Positions 34,797-43,825 of a DNA stretch of 64,000 nt are shown here, in pieces; the stretch's first letter is position 1; each line of letters opens with the position of its first letter. The DNA comes from Sphingomonas sp. LM7. Its GTDB lineage: Bacteria > Pseudomonadota > Alphaproteobacteria > Sphingomonadales > Sphingomonadaceae. Location of the stretch: positions 1,550,001-1,614,000 of the forward strand of contig NZ_CP019511.1 of assembly GCF_002002925.1 (NCBI RefSeq). Direction: 5' to 3'. Below the pieces are notes generated by a model, which saw nothing but the letters and a program-made list of their open reading frames with translations, was not told the DNA's origin and did no database searches. The position numbers were made by a program, and so were the translations under genes.

Positions 34797-36486
34797 CCGG
34801 CTGAAGCGCCGCCGCCAGCTGCGCCGTCGCGCTGCCGGCAATGAGGTGGACCGGCTGGCACGCATCGCCCGGAATCACGGTCGCCAGGATGCCGCCGCGC
34901 GCGAGCGCCGGTTCGTCGATCTTCGACAGATCTTCCAGATCGACCAGCAGGCGTGTGCCGCGTGCACGCACTGCACGGATGTTTCCACTGCCCAGCGCGC
35001 GGACGATCGCCGCCGCATCGAAAGCGGGCCCGGTCGGTGCGGCGATGGGACCTGCAGCCAGTGCCGCGCGCACTTCGCCGGCGATCTGGTCCGCCATCGG
35101 GCCGAACACGACTTGCAGGCCGCCCTTGTCGAGCTTGAGCACGCCGCGGGCGCCAAGCGCACGCAAGGCGTTCTCGTCGATCGCCGCATGGTCGGCCACG
35201 ACCAGCCGGAGCCGCGTGGTGCACGCGTCGACGCTGCGGACGTTGCTGCCGCTGCCCAGCGCGGCCAGGATTGCGGGGCCGCGTTCGCCCGACGCCGCCT
35301 GCTGCGCGGCAGGGGTCACTTCGGCGTCTCGGCCGGGGGTCTTCAGGTCCCAGCGGCGGATGCACCAGCTGAACGCAGCATAGTAAAGCCAGAAATAGAG
35401 CGCGCCGACCGGGAGCAGCCACAGCGGATTCGTGGCGAGCCCGAAATTGAGCACATAGTCGAATAGCCCGGCTGAGAACCCGAAGCCCAGCTTCACTCCC
35501 AGTGCGTCCATCAGCACCATCGCGATGCCGGTGAGCACCGCGTGGACGAGGTAGAGTATGGGTGCGAGGAAGATGAAGGTGAATTCGATAGGCTCGGTGA
35601 CGCCGGTGAGGAACGACGTGAGCGCAAGGCTGAGCAGCAGGCCACCCACGGCCTTGCGCCGTTCGGGCAGTGCATTGCGGTACATCGCAAGGCATGCGGC
35701 GGGCAGGCCGAACATCATCACCGGGAAGAAGCCCGACATGAACGCACCCGCAGTCGGGTCGCCGGCGAAGAAGCGCTTGATGTCGCCGGTCGCGCCGTTG
35801 AAGTCGCCGAGCAGGAACCAGGCGATGTTGTTGATGATGTGGTGCAGCCCGGTGATCAGCAGCAGCCGGTTGAGCAGGCCATAGAGGAACAGCCCGAACG
35901 GCCCGGCGCCGAGCACCCAGCGGCTGAGCGTATCGACACCCGCCTCGAACCACGGGAAGCCGACGCCGAAGAGCACTGCGCCGGCCAGCCCGGCAAGCCC
36001 CGCGACGATCGGCACGAAGCGGCGGCCGGCGAAGAAGGCGAGATAATCGGGCAGCCGGATGTTGGAGAAGCGATTGTAGAGCACGCCCGCGACGATGCCC
36101 GCGCAGATGCCGGCGGCGACGCTGAGCTTGCCGATCTCCTTGGCCCGCCACGCAGCCTGCTCGACGGCGGAGGCCGAAAGAACCTCGGGCGGAAGATGCA
36201 GCAGCACCTTCGCGCCCTCGACTGCGACGAGATAGGCGACCACGCCCGCAAGCGAGGCGGCACCGTGGTTCTCGCGCGCCAGGCCGACCGCGACGCCGGC
36301 CGCGAACAGCAATCCGAGATTGGAGAAGATCGCCTCGCCCGCCGCCGCGACGAATGGGATACCAAGCATATCGGCCTGCCCCAGCCGCAGCAAAAGCGCA
36401 GCAATCGGCAGCACCGCGATCGGCAGCATCAGCGCGCGGCCGAGCGGCTGCGCCTTGGCGAGGAGCGAAGCGGGTCGGAAAGTCAT
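34789..36486 (-). CDS. nagE: N-acetylglucosamine PTS permease IIBC with an extra degenerate IIB domain
   Basis: A 565-residue PTS protein. The IIC membrane part (residues 1-380) contains HHIINNIAW and the family motif GVTEPIEF (near 295-302). A IIB domain follows (404-478) with the phosphorylated Cys422 in DACTTRLRL. A second IIB-like domain (489-565) repeats the pattern but has Arg509 where the cysteine should be (RARGTRLLV). The IIA function is in the next gene upstream. It imports and phosphorylates GlcNAc. ATG overlaps the upstream stop by 4 bp. Confidence 0.88.
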   Translation of the reverse strand: MTFRPASLLAKAQPLGRALMLPIAVLPIAALLLRLGQADMLGIPFVAAAGEAIFSNLGLLFAAGVAVGLARENHGAASLAGVVAYLVAVEGAKVLLHLPPEVLSASAVEQAAWRAKEIGKLSVAAGICAGIVAGVLYNRFSNIRLPDYLAFFAGRRFVPIVAGLAGLAGAVLFGVGFPWFEAGVDTLSRWVLGAGPFGLFLYGLLNRLLLITGLHHIINNIAWFLLGDFNGATGDIKRFFAGDPTAGAFMSGFFPVMMFGLPAACLAMYRNALPERRKAVGGLLLSLALTSFLTGVTEPIEFTFIFLAPILYLVHAVLTGIAMVLMDALGVKLGFGFSAGLFDYVLNFGLATNPLWLLPVGALYFWLYYAAFSWCIRRWDLKTPGRDAEVTPAAQQAASGERGPAILAALGSGSNVRSVDACTTRLRLVVADHAAIDENALRALGARGVLKLDKGGLQVVFGPMADQIAGEVRAALAAGPIAAPTGPAFDAAAIVRALGSGNIRAVRARGTRLLVDLEDLSKIDEPALARGGILATVIPGDACQPVHLIAGSATAQLAAALQPVK

Positions 36487-38951
36487 GCCAGCGCCTCGCG
36501 GGCGAGCGTGCGGACTTCGGCGGGAGACGAGGCATCGCACGCTTTCTCCGCCAGCGCAGTGCAGGATGCGATGTCGAGCCGACGGACGACTGCCTTGAGC
36601 CCGGGTATCGCCGCCGGAGTCGCCGAAAGCTCGGTGATGCCAAGACCGATCAGGATCGGCGCGGCGAGCGGATCGGAGGCAAGGCTGCCGCACACGCCGG
36701 CCCAGCGCCCCGCTTCACGGGCGCCCCTGCCAACTTCGCGGATCAGGCGGAGCACTGCGGGGTGCAGCGCGTCGATCCGCTGCGACACAGCGGCGTTCCC
36801 GCGATCGGCCGCGAGCGTGTACTGAGTCAGGTCGTTGGTCCCGATCGAGAGGAAATCGGCCTCGCGCGCGATCTGGCCGGCGAGCATCGCTGCAGCGGGC
36901 GTCTCGATCATCACTCCTAGTGGCACCGGCTCGACGATGCCCAGCACGGCACGCACTTCGTCGAGTATCGCGCGGACCGGGCGATAATCGCCCAGATCGG
37001 CGACCATCGGCAGCATGATCCGACACTGGCTGGCAGGTACGCCGCGCAGGATCGCGCGGAGCTGGAGCCGCATCAGGTCGGGCCGGGCGAGGCTGAGGCG
37101 CACGCCGCGCAGGCCCAGCGCCGGGTTCTCCTCGCCGCCCAGCGGCAGATAGGGCACCGGCTTGTCGCCGCCGATGTCGAGCGTGCGGACGATCAGCGGG
37201 CGCTCGCCCAGCGTGGCCGCGATCCGTGAATAGGTCTCGCGCTGCTCCTCCTCGTCGGGCGCGATGTCGCGGTCGAGGAACAGGAATTCGGTGCGCAGCA
37301 GGCCGCATCCTTCGGCGCCGGCAGCGACGGCGGCGGCGGCGTCGGTCACCGAGCCGAGGTTGGCGAATATTTCGATGCGCGTTCCGTCGGCCATGCGGCA
37401 GGGTGTATGTGCGTCGGCGGAGTCGCGTGCCCGGCGCTCGCGCGTGGCAAACAGCTTTTTGCTGGCGTGCGAGAGCGCATCCGGACTCGGATCGACCATG
37501 ATCGTGGCAACATCGGCGTCGAGAATGACCGGCGTCCCCTCGGCGATCGACAACACCTCCTCGCCCGCCGCCACCACCATCGGAATGCCGGCCGAGGCAG
37601 CGAGGATCGCGACATGCGATGTCGGGCCACCCGCGGCGGTGCAGACCCCGGCGAGATTGGCGGTGTCGAGCGCGAGGAATTGCGAGGGCAGCAGATCCTC
37701 GGCGATCAGGATCGTGCCGGGGCGCAGCGTGGGGACGCTGGCGCCTGACGTACCGAGCAACGCGGCGACGACCTGGCGTTCGAGATCGACCAGATCGGCG
37801 ACGCGCTCCATCAGCAGCGCATCGCCGGTCGCGCGGATAGCAGTGGCGGCCTGCGCGGTCGCGGCGCGCCACGCGAAGGCCGCGCTGCGTCCGGCGGCGA
37901 TTTGCTCACCTGCTGCGCGCAGCAGTTCGGGATCGGCGAGCAGCGCGCGATGCGCCTCGGCGATCTCGGCGGCAGCGCCGCGAGCGCCCGCCAGTCCACT
38001 GGAAAGTTCGTCGAGCGCCGCATCCAGCGACGCGCGTTCTGCATAAGCGCCGGTGCCGTCCTGCGGCACGTCCTGATCGAGGGCCCTTAGTTGCAGCGCC
38101 TGACCGATGGCGAGGCCGGGCGATGCGCAGACCGGCCCGTGCGCGCGGACGACGGGTGCTGCCGGCGCTGCCGAAACCGCTTCGCCGAGACCTGACAGGA
38201 TCAGATCGGCGACCGTGTCGACCGCGGCACGTGCATCGGCACCAGTGCCGATGATGCGGACCTTGCTCCCCGAGGCGATGCCGAGCCCGAGCAGTGCGAC
38301 GGTGCTGCGCGCATTCGCCCGCTTGTCGCCTGATGCAAGTTCGGTTGCGGCGACGAATGGCCGCAATGCCGCAGCGATCCGTGCTGCCGGGCGCGCATGG
38401 ATGCCGTGCGGCGCGGTGACGGTTACCTCGCGTTCGAAGCGCTCCTCGATAGCAGCCTTGCGACTCGCCTCGTGCCGCGTGCCGCCTGAAATGTACGCGA
38501 CCGGTGTGCCGGCCTCGACCCGGCGGCCAGTCGCCTCCAGCGTTAGGACATAGCCGTCGCTGGCGAGTACCACCGGTGTGATCAGGGCCTTCGCACCCTC
38601 AGCGACGGCATCGAAATCGAACGCGATCAGCGGGTCGCCGGGGGCGACGCGTTGGCCCACGCGAACTTTGGCTTCGAAGCCCTCGCCACCGAGCGCGACC
38701 GTTTCGAGGCCAATGTGGAGGAGCAGCTCGGCGCCATTGTCCAGCCGCAGCGTCACGGCGTGCGCGGTAGCGGGGATCGAGAGGATTTCGCCCGCCGCAG
38801 GTGCGCGGAGCACGCCCTCGACGGGATCGACCGCGAAGCCGTCACCCATCATCCGCTCGGCGAATACCGCGTCGGGCACGGCGTCGAGCGATGCAAGCCA
38901 ACCGGCTAACGGCGCGACCAGCGTGATCGTGCCTGCAATCACGCCGCTCAC
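36483..38951 (-). CDS. Fused PTS protein IIA(Glc)-HPr-Enzyme I
   Basis: An 822-residue multiphosphoryl-transfer protein. The IIA domain (1-150) has its active histidine at His79 (LLLHIGLET). The HPr domain (about 173-260) has His185 in GIHARPAA. The Enzyme I part (270-822) has the phospho-His446 in GGPTSHVAI and the PEP-binding text FLSIGTNDLTQYTLAADR. Start GTG at 38951 has GGGGAG eight bases upstream. It relays phosphate from PEP to NagE, so the nag PTS carries its own general components. The order IIA-HPr-EI matches NagF-like proteins. Confidence 0.92.
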   Translation of the reverse strand: MSGVIAGTITLVAPLAGWLASLDAVPDAVFAERMMGDGFAVDPVEGVLRAPAAGEILSIPATAHAVTLRLDNGAELLLHIGLETVALGGEGFEAKVRVGQRVAPGDPLIAFDFDAVAEGAKALITPVVLASDGYVLTLEATGRRVEAGTPVAYISGGTRHEASRKAAIEERFEREVTVTAPHGIHARPAARIAAALRPFVAATELASGDKRANARSTVALLGLGIASGSKVRIIGTGADARAAVDTVADLILSGLGEAVSAAPAAPVVRAHGPVCASPGLAIGQALQLRALDQDVPQDGTGAYAERASLDAALDELSSGLAGARGAAAEIAEAHRALLADPELLRAAGEQIAAGRSAAFAWRAATAQAATAIRATGDALLMERVADLVDLERQVVAALLGTSGASVPTLRPGTILIAEDLLPSQFLALDTANLAGVCTAAGGPTSHVAILAASAGIPMVVAAGEEVLSIAEGTPVILDADVATIMVDPSPDALSHASKKLFATRERRARDSADAHTPCRMADGTRIEIFANLGSVTDAAAAVAAGAEGCGLLRTEFLFLDRDIAPDEEEQRETYSRIAATLGERPLIVRTLDIGGDKPVPYLPLGGEENPALGLRGVRLSLARPDLMRLQLRAILRGVPASQCRIMLPMVADLGDYRPVRAILDEVRAVLGIVEPVPLGVMIETPAAAMLAGQIAREADFLSIGTNDLTQYTLAADRGNAAVSQRIDALHPAVLRLIREVGRGAREAGRWAGVCGSLASDPLAAPILIGLGITELSATPAAIPGLKAVVRRLDIASCTALAEKACDASSPAEVRTLAREALA

Positions 38952-39100
38952 TGGGCAGACTCCCCGGCTGCGCATGCGGCGCTGAGCGCCAGGAACGATC
39001 GAGGAAAGAAAATCAAGCGCGGCTCCCGACGATGATCCGACGAGCTTAGGCGGTTTCGCGCCCGGCTCAATCGGCTGCTTTCCACTCGCTCAGGCGGGAA

Positions 39101-39134
39101 CGGGCGGCGGAGAAACGCGTGTCTCCGCCACCCG
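39101..39134 (-). terminator. Terminator of the nag TonB receptor
   Basis: GGCGGAGA pairs with TCTCCGCC around an 8-base loop, extended by GGG/CCC beyond one mismatch. It begins 18 bp after the receptor stop. Confidence 0.55.
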
Positions 39135-39152
39135 AACCGCCCTACTGCAGCG

Positions 39153-41837
39153 TCAGAAGTTGACGTTGACCGAGGCGAGTGCCCGGCGGCCAGTGCGATA
39201 GACCCCGCGCGGCAGGCGCGGCGTGTTGGCATAGGCGTAATATTCGCTGTCGGTGAGGTTCATCCCAGAGATGGTCAGGCCGATATTCTGGGTGATGTTG
39301 TAGGTCGCCGAGACATCGACGTTCGCGGTATCGCGGACGTACATCTGGTCACCGCGATCAATGCCAGTGAAGTATTTCGACCGCCAGGTATAAGTCCCGC
39401 GGATCGAGACCGGGCCAGCCTCGAAGAACGGGCTCAGACTAGCTTGATGCCGCGAATTGAACGGCAAGTCTGCCCCACTATCGGCTTTGCCGTCGGAGTA
39501 GGTGTAGTTTGCGAGGAGGCCGAAGCCGTAGGGAAGGTTCTGCTGATAGGCGATTGCGAAGCCCTTCACCTGCGCCGAACCGGCATTGAACGGACGGCTG
39601 ATGTCGTAGTTGGTGACGATCCCGAGCGACGTGTTGAAATGGCTTTCAACCCCAGTGCGCTGGAGGATGTAATTGGTGACGTTCTTGTAGAACAGCTCGG
39701 CGGCGAGGATAGCGCGCGGCGCGAAATACCATTCAAGCGAGGCATTGAAATTGTCCGATTCATACGGATCGAGATCGGGATTGCCCCCGCCGCCGGTGAG
39801 GATCTGGTCCGACAGCCAGAAATAATTGGTCATGTCGGCATAGTTGGGCCGCGAGATCACCTGCGTCGCGGCGAAGCGGAAGATAAGGTCCTGCTTGAGA
39901 CCGATCGCGATGTTGATCGTCGGCAAGACCTTCTCATAGGTCTTGCTGGTGCTCTCCCAGGTCCAGTTGGCCTGCGTGCTGCACGTCGTGCCCGGAATGC
40001 AGACATAACCCGCGCTCTCGCTGGCGGTGTGCACATAGCGCGCGCCGATATTGCCGTGCAGCGCACCCTGTTCGAAATCGATCTGGGCATAGGCGGCGTG
40101 GATGTCCTCGGTCACGTCCCAATTGCCCGCGGTGAACTCAGCCGCGGCGAATTGCGACGGCGTCGGCACCGCCCCGCCACCGGGCACCCAGCTGCCGCCC
40201 TGGACGTAATCGACCATCGACTCGCCGTTGATCTTGAAGCGGCCGGTCATCTGGTCGTTCACGCCATTGAAGCCGCGCAGATAATTGTCGCTCACCTGGC
40301 TGGTATCAAACAGCGATGCGGCAGCATTGACGCCTGCGACGGTGACGCCGGCATAACGCTGACCAGTCTCGTGGCGGCGGTATTTATAGCCGAGCTGCAG
40401 GCTCTTGAGGCTGCCGTCGAACTTGAACTTGAGGTCGGCCTGACCGTAGCGCTCCTTGTCGGTGGTCGGCTTCTCGACGAGATTGCCGCTCCAGCCCGGA
40501 TCGGTCGCAAAGGCCGCGGGATTGCCGAGCACGTTGGTGCTGTAGCTGATCGTTCCAGGGCTGCCGGGCGCGCCGCTGATATCGACGGTGTAATTGGCCC
40601 AGTTCAGGAATTCGAGGAACACCTGCTTCTTGGTGCCGCCATCGGCGTCGGACATGCCGCCTTCGACATTCAGGTTCCAGTTCACGCCTTCCCAGCCGAT
40701 CTGGCCGTGCCACGTCTCGGAATGCATCTCGGCGACGCGATACTGCGCGTCGAGCACCGAGAGCGCGTTGGTGAACGACGCCTGGGTGACGATGCCATCC
40801 TGCACCTGCAAGCCGTTCAGCGCGCCGGCGCTATTCCAGGTGTTGCCCGGGAAGGCGTACATCGACTGGTTGAGGTTGTCATAGGTCGCATCGATGCGGA
40901 GATAATCGACGCCGACCGTGAGCTCGGGCACCGGCTTCCACTGCGCCGCCGCCGAATAGGTCAGCCGTTCGCGGCCCTGCTCGAAATACGACGTGCCGAA
41001 TGCGTTGGGGAACACCGCATCGGGATTGGCGGCGAGCGTGGTCGCGCAGGTGCCGGTGCAATTGCCTGTGGTGATCGAGCTGGTGCCGGCGTCGTTTTGC
41101 CCGTTCCAGAAGTCCGCGGTGATCGTGCCATAGGCTTCGAGACCGTCGCGGCGGAGCCGGTCCTTGGCACGCTGGAACGAGGCGAGCAGGCCGATCGTAC
41201 CCGCTTCGTTGCGCCAGCTGACCAACGCAGAGCCCTGCACGTCGCCCTTTTCCGAGCGATCGTTATAGAGGTAGCCAAGCGTGCCGGCGACAGTGAACGG
41301 CTTGAGGTCGAGCGGCTTGCGCGTGATGACGTTGACCGTGCCGCCGATCGAACCTTCATCGATCCGCGCTTCGGCCGACTTGTACACGTCGACCCGGCTG
41401 ACCAGCTGCGGCGCGAGCAGCGCGTAGTTGAAGGTTCGGCCCGGCGAATCGAGGATGAACCAGTCGGCCGACGCGACGGTCTGGCCATTGAGCAGCGTGC
41501 GGTTGAGCGCCGGGTCGGTGCCGAGGATCGAGACCTTCTCACCCTGGCCGAACTGTCGATCGACGGTGACGCCCGGAACCAGCGTCAGCGCTTCGGCGAC
41601 GTTGGTATTGGGGAATTTGCCGACGTCCTCGGCCGATACGGAGTCGATGATCGAATTAGCGTTGCGCTTGTTCTCGATCGCCGCGGCGAGTGAGGCGCGA
41701 TAGCCGGTGACGACGATGTCCTCACCTTCCTGCGCTTCGGCCGTAGCCGGCGCATCGTCTGCAGTCTGTGCGTGCGCGGCGCCCGTGAGCAGCGCGAACG
41801 CGCTGGCGGTGCCGACAAGAAGAGCCCGAATCCGCAT
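39153..41837 (-). CDS. TonB-dependent receptor, probable N-acetylglucosamine/chito-oligosaccharide transporter
   Basis: An 894-residue outer-membrane receptor with a signal peptide (ending TGAAHAQ), a plug starting at EDIVVTGYRASLAAA with the following NANSIIDSVSAEDVGKFPNTNVAEAL, and a barrel ending in aromatic strands (ASVNVNF). It is next to the nag genes and corresponds in place to the Caulobacter GlcNAc receptor. It should bring GlcNAc or its oligomers across the outer membrane using TonB energy. Divergent from the GntR regulator with two operator-like sites between. Ligand assignment is by context. Confidence 0.85.
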   Translation of the reverse strand: MRIRALLVGTASAFALLTGAAHAQTADDAPATAEAQEGEDIVVTGYRASLAAAIENKRNANSIIDSVSAEDVGKFPNTNVAEALTLVPGVTVDRQFGQGEKVSILGTDPALNRTLLNGQTVASADWFILDSPGRTFNYALLAPQLVSRVDVYKSAEARIDEGSIGGTVNVITRKPLDLKPFTVAGTLGYLYNDRSEKGDVQGSALVSWRNEAGTIGLLASFQRAKDRLRRDGLEAYGTITADFWNGQNDAGTSSITTGNCTGTCATTLAANPDAVFPNAFGTSYFEQGRERLTYSAAAQWKPVPELTVGVDYLRIDATYDNLNQSMYAFPGNTWNSAGALNGLQVQDGIVTQASFTNALSVLDAQYRVAEMHSETWHGQIGWEGVNWNLNVEGGMSDADGGTKKQVFLEFLNWANYTVDISGAPGSPGTISYSTNVLGNPAAFATDPGWSGNLVEKPTTDKERYGQADLKFKFDGSLKSLQLGYKYRRHETGQRYAGVTVAGVNAAASLFDTSQVSDNYLRGFNGVNDQMTGRFKINGESMVDYVQGGSWVPGGGAVPTPSQFAAAEFTAGNWDVTEDIHAAYAQIDFEQGALHGNIGARYVHTASESAGYVCIPGTTCSTQANWTWESTSKTYEKVLPTINIAIGLKQDLIFRFAATQVISRPNYADMTNYFWLSDQILTGGGGNPDLDPYESDNFNASLEWYFAPRAILAAELFYKNVTNYILQRTGVESHFNTSLGIVTNYDISRPFNAGSAQVKGFAIAYQQNLPYGFGLLANYTYSDGKADSGADLPFNSRHQASLSPFFEAGPVSIRGTYTWRSKYFTGIDRGDQMYVRDTANVDVSATYNITQNIGLTISGMNLTDSEYYAYANTPRLPRGVYRTGRRALASVNVNF

Positions 41838-41879
41838 GTCTCATCCCCTTAAGATGATTTATTGTGGCATGCCTTTTTT

Positions 41880-41896
41880 ATACCAGTTGCATACCA
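41880..41896. promoter_or_regulatory. nag operator-like site 1
   Basis: On the minus strand: TGGTAT-GCAAC-TGGTAT, two direct half-sites 11 bp apart, 43 bp upstream of the TonB receptor gene. A matching site on the opposite strand lies at 41985-42001. Confidence 0.6.
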
Positions 41897-41984
41897 TTGA
41901 GCAGACCATCTGCCACGCCATTGCGACCGTCAAGAGGGAATCTTTCACAAATGTGACGAGAAGAGGCATTTTATGGCTGGCGTG

Positions 41985-42001
41985 TGGTATGATATTGGTA
42001 T
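41985..42001. promoter_or_regulatory. nag operator-like site 2
   Basis: On the plus strand: TGGTAT-GATAT-TGGTAT, two direct half-sites 11 bp apart, 45 bp before the GntR gene. It mirrors site 1, so each divergent promoter has one. Confidence 0.6.
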
Positions 42002-42045
42002 TAGTGTTGCTTCTGTCGCACACAAGCCCAATGGTGGGAGCCAAG

Positions 42046-42789
42046 ATGCCGCTGCTGGCCGAAAAGATACGTCCTCTTGATGGAGCCGGTGGCGGGCCGC
42101 TGTACCGCCGGCTGGAAGACGCCCTGCGCGATGCGCTGCGCGATCAGGTGCTCAAGCCTAACGAGGCGTTGCCCGCGGAACGCGATCTGGCCGCCGACCT
42201 CTCGGTCTCGCGCATCACGTTGCGCAAGGCGCTCGACACACTGGTCAACGAAGGCCTGCTGGTCCGCCGCCAGGGCGCAGGCACTTTCGTCGCCGGGCGC
42301 GTCGAGAAGCAGTTCGCCAAGCTCTCCTCCTTCTCCGAGGACATGGCCGCACGCGGACGGACGGTGCGCAGCGAATGGCTCGGCCGCTCCTCGGGCGCGG
42401 TGACGCCCGACGAGTCGCTTACGCTGGGCCTGAGCCCGGGCACCCCGGTCTATCGCTTCAACCGCATCCGCTTTGCCGACGATACGCCGATGGCGATCGA
42501 ATATTCGACCATTCCCGGCTTCGGGCTGGACGGCGAGGAAGGCGTGGGCGCATCGCTCTACGCCGCGCTGGAAGCGAGCGGCAATCGGCCGGTACGCGCA
42601 CTCCAGCGGCTGCGCGCCGTGCTGTTCGACGCGGCGCAGGCCGAATTGCTGGGGATCGAGGCGGGCGCGCCGGGGCTGTATATCGAGCGCCGCGGCTTCC
42701 TGGCCGATGGCCGGGTGATCGAAGCGACGCAGAGCTGGTATCGCGGCGACGCCTATGACTTCGTCGCCGAACTCGACACGCGAGGCTGA
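42046..42789 (+). CDS. GntR/HutC-family regulator of the nag genes
   Basis: A 247-residue regulator. The HTH (residues about 15-80) reads VLKPNEALPAERDLAADLSVSRITLRKALDTLVNEGLL; the C-terminal UTRA domain has KLSSFSEDMAARGR, SPGTPVYRFNRIRFADDTPMAIEYSTIPG by pieces, and closes TQSWYRGDAYDFVAEL. HutC-type regulators of this kind (YvoA, DasR, NagQ) bind GlcNAc-6-P or GlcN-6-P. The ATG at 42046 has GGGAG five bases upstream; one at 42031 is in frame but less well placed. It is followed by the deaminase and deacetylase genes in one operon. Confidence 0.88.
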   Translation: MPLLAEKIRPLDGAGGGPLYRRLEDALRDALRDQVLKPNEALPAERDLAADLSVSRITLRKALDTLVNEGLLVRRQGAGTFVAGRVEKQFAKLSSFSEDMAARGRTVRSEWLGRSSGAVTPDESLTLGLSPGTPVYRFNRIRFADDTPMAIEYSTIPGFGLDGEEGVGASLYAALEASGNRPVRALQRLRAVLFDAAQAELLGIEAGAPGLYIERRGFLADGRVIEATQSWYRGDAYDFVAELDTRG

Positions 42790-42793
42790 TCCA

Positions 42794-43825
42794 GTGACGA
42801 GCCCTGAAACGACGAAGATGTTCCAAGAAGCCGGCGAGGCCGCGGCGGTGGTGCGCCGCCAGCTGACCGCCAACCAGAGCGCAGTCACCGCGCTCGCCGC
42901 GCAGCTTCGCGCCGAATCGCCGCGCGGTGTTCTCACCTGTGCGCGCGGCAGCTCTGACCATGCCGCGACGTTCGGCAAATATCTGATCGAGACGCGGCTG
43001 GGCGTGCTGACCACTTCGGCAGCGCCTTCGATCTCGTCGGTCTACGGCGCGTCGGCCAAGCTTGCCGGCATGTTGGCGATAGGCATCTCGCAATCGGGCA
43101 AGAGCCCCGATATTCTCTCGGCGATGCGCGCGGCCAAGGCAGGCGGCGCCCGCACGGTGGCATTGGTCAACACCGCCGATTCGCCGCTGGCGAATGAAGT
43201 CGACACCTTCCTGCCGCTCCATGCCGGCGCGGAACTCAGCGTCGCGGCAAGCAAATCCTACATCGCCAGCCTGGCCGCCTTGCTGCACCTGGCCGGCGAA
43301 TGGGCCGGTGACGGCGAGCTGCTCGAAGCGCTTCACGGCGCCCCTGCCCTGCTCGAACAGGCATGGACGGCGGACTGGTCGCCGATGGTCGAGCGGCTGG
43401 AGCGGGCGCAGGGGCTGTACGTCATCGGCCGTGGCCTGGGCTTCGGCATCGCCCAGGAGGCAGCGCTCAAGTTCAAGGAGACCTGTGGACTCCATGCCGA
43501 AGCGTTCAGCGCCGCCGAAGTCCGCCACGGGCCGATGGCGCTGGTCGGGCGCGATTTTCCGCTGCTCGTGTTCCGCCAGGGCGACGAGACTGCCGATGGA
43601 GTCGACGAGCTGGTCGCAGAAGTGCTCGCCCGCGGCGGCGACGTGCTGGTGAGCGGCGGCGACGTGCCCGGCGCGGTGCAGCTACCGCATCCGACTGCGC
43701 ATCCGGCGATCGAGCCGATGCTGCAGGTCCAGGCATTCTACCGTGCCGTCAACGCACTCTCGCTGCGCCGTGGCTTCGACCCCGACCGGCCACCCCTGCT
43801 CGCCAAGGTCACCGAAACCGTCTGA
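42794..43825 (+). CDS. SIS-domain glucosamine-6-phosphate deaminase (NagB-II type)
   Basis: A 343-residue protein with two SIS domains, as in the isomerase half of GlmS and in NagB-II. SIS motifs: CARGSSDHAATFGKYLIE and AIGISQSGKSPD in the first, YVIGRGLGFGIAQEAALKFKE and FSAAEVRHGPM in the second. It converts GlcN-6-P to fructose-6-P and ammonia. The GTG at 42794 has GAGG eight bases upstream; an ATG at 42818 is possible. Stop overlaps the nagA start (TGATG). Confidence 0.88.
   Translation: MTSPETTKMFQEAGEAAAVVRRQLTANQSAVTALAAQLRAESPRGVLTCARGSSDHAATFGKYLIETRLGVLTTSAAPSISSVYGASAKLAGMLAIGISQSGKSPDILSAMRAAKAGGARTVALVNTADSPLANEVDTFLPLHAGAELSVAASKSYIASLAALLHLAGEWAGDGELLEALHGAPALLEQAWTADWSPMVERLERAQGLYVIGRGLGFGIAQEAALKFKETCGLHAEAFSAAEVRHGPMALVGRDFPLLVFRQGDETADGVDELVAEVLARGGDVLVSGGDVPGAVQLPHPTAHPAIEPMLQVQAFYRAVNALSLRRGFDPDRPPLLAKVTETV

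Noticed and set aside
39444..41693. A 749-codon frame antisense to the nag TonB receptor
   Set aside because: Same reasoning: antisense to a receptor with signal peptide, plug and barrel; no own ribosome-binding site or motif.
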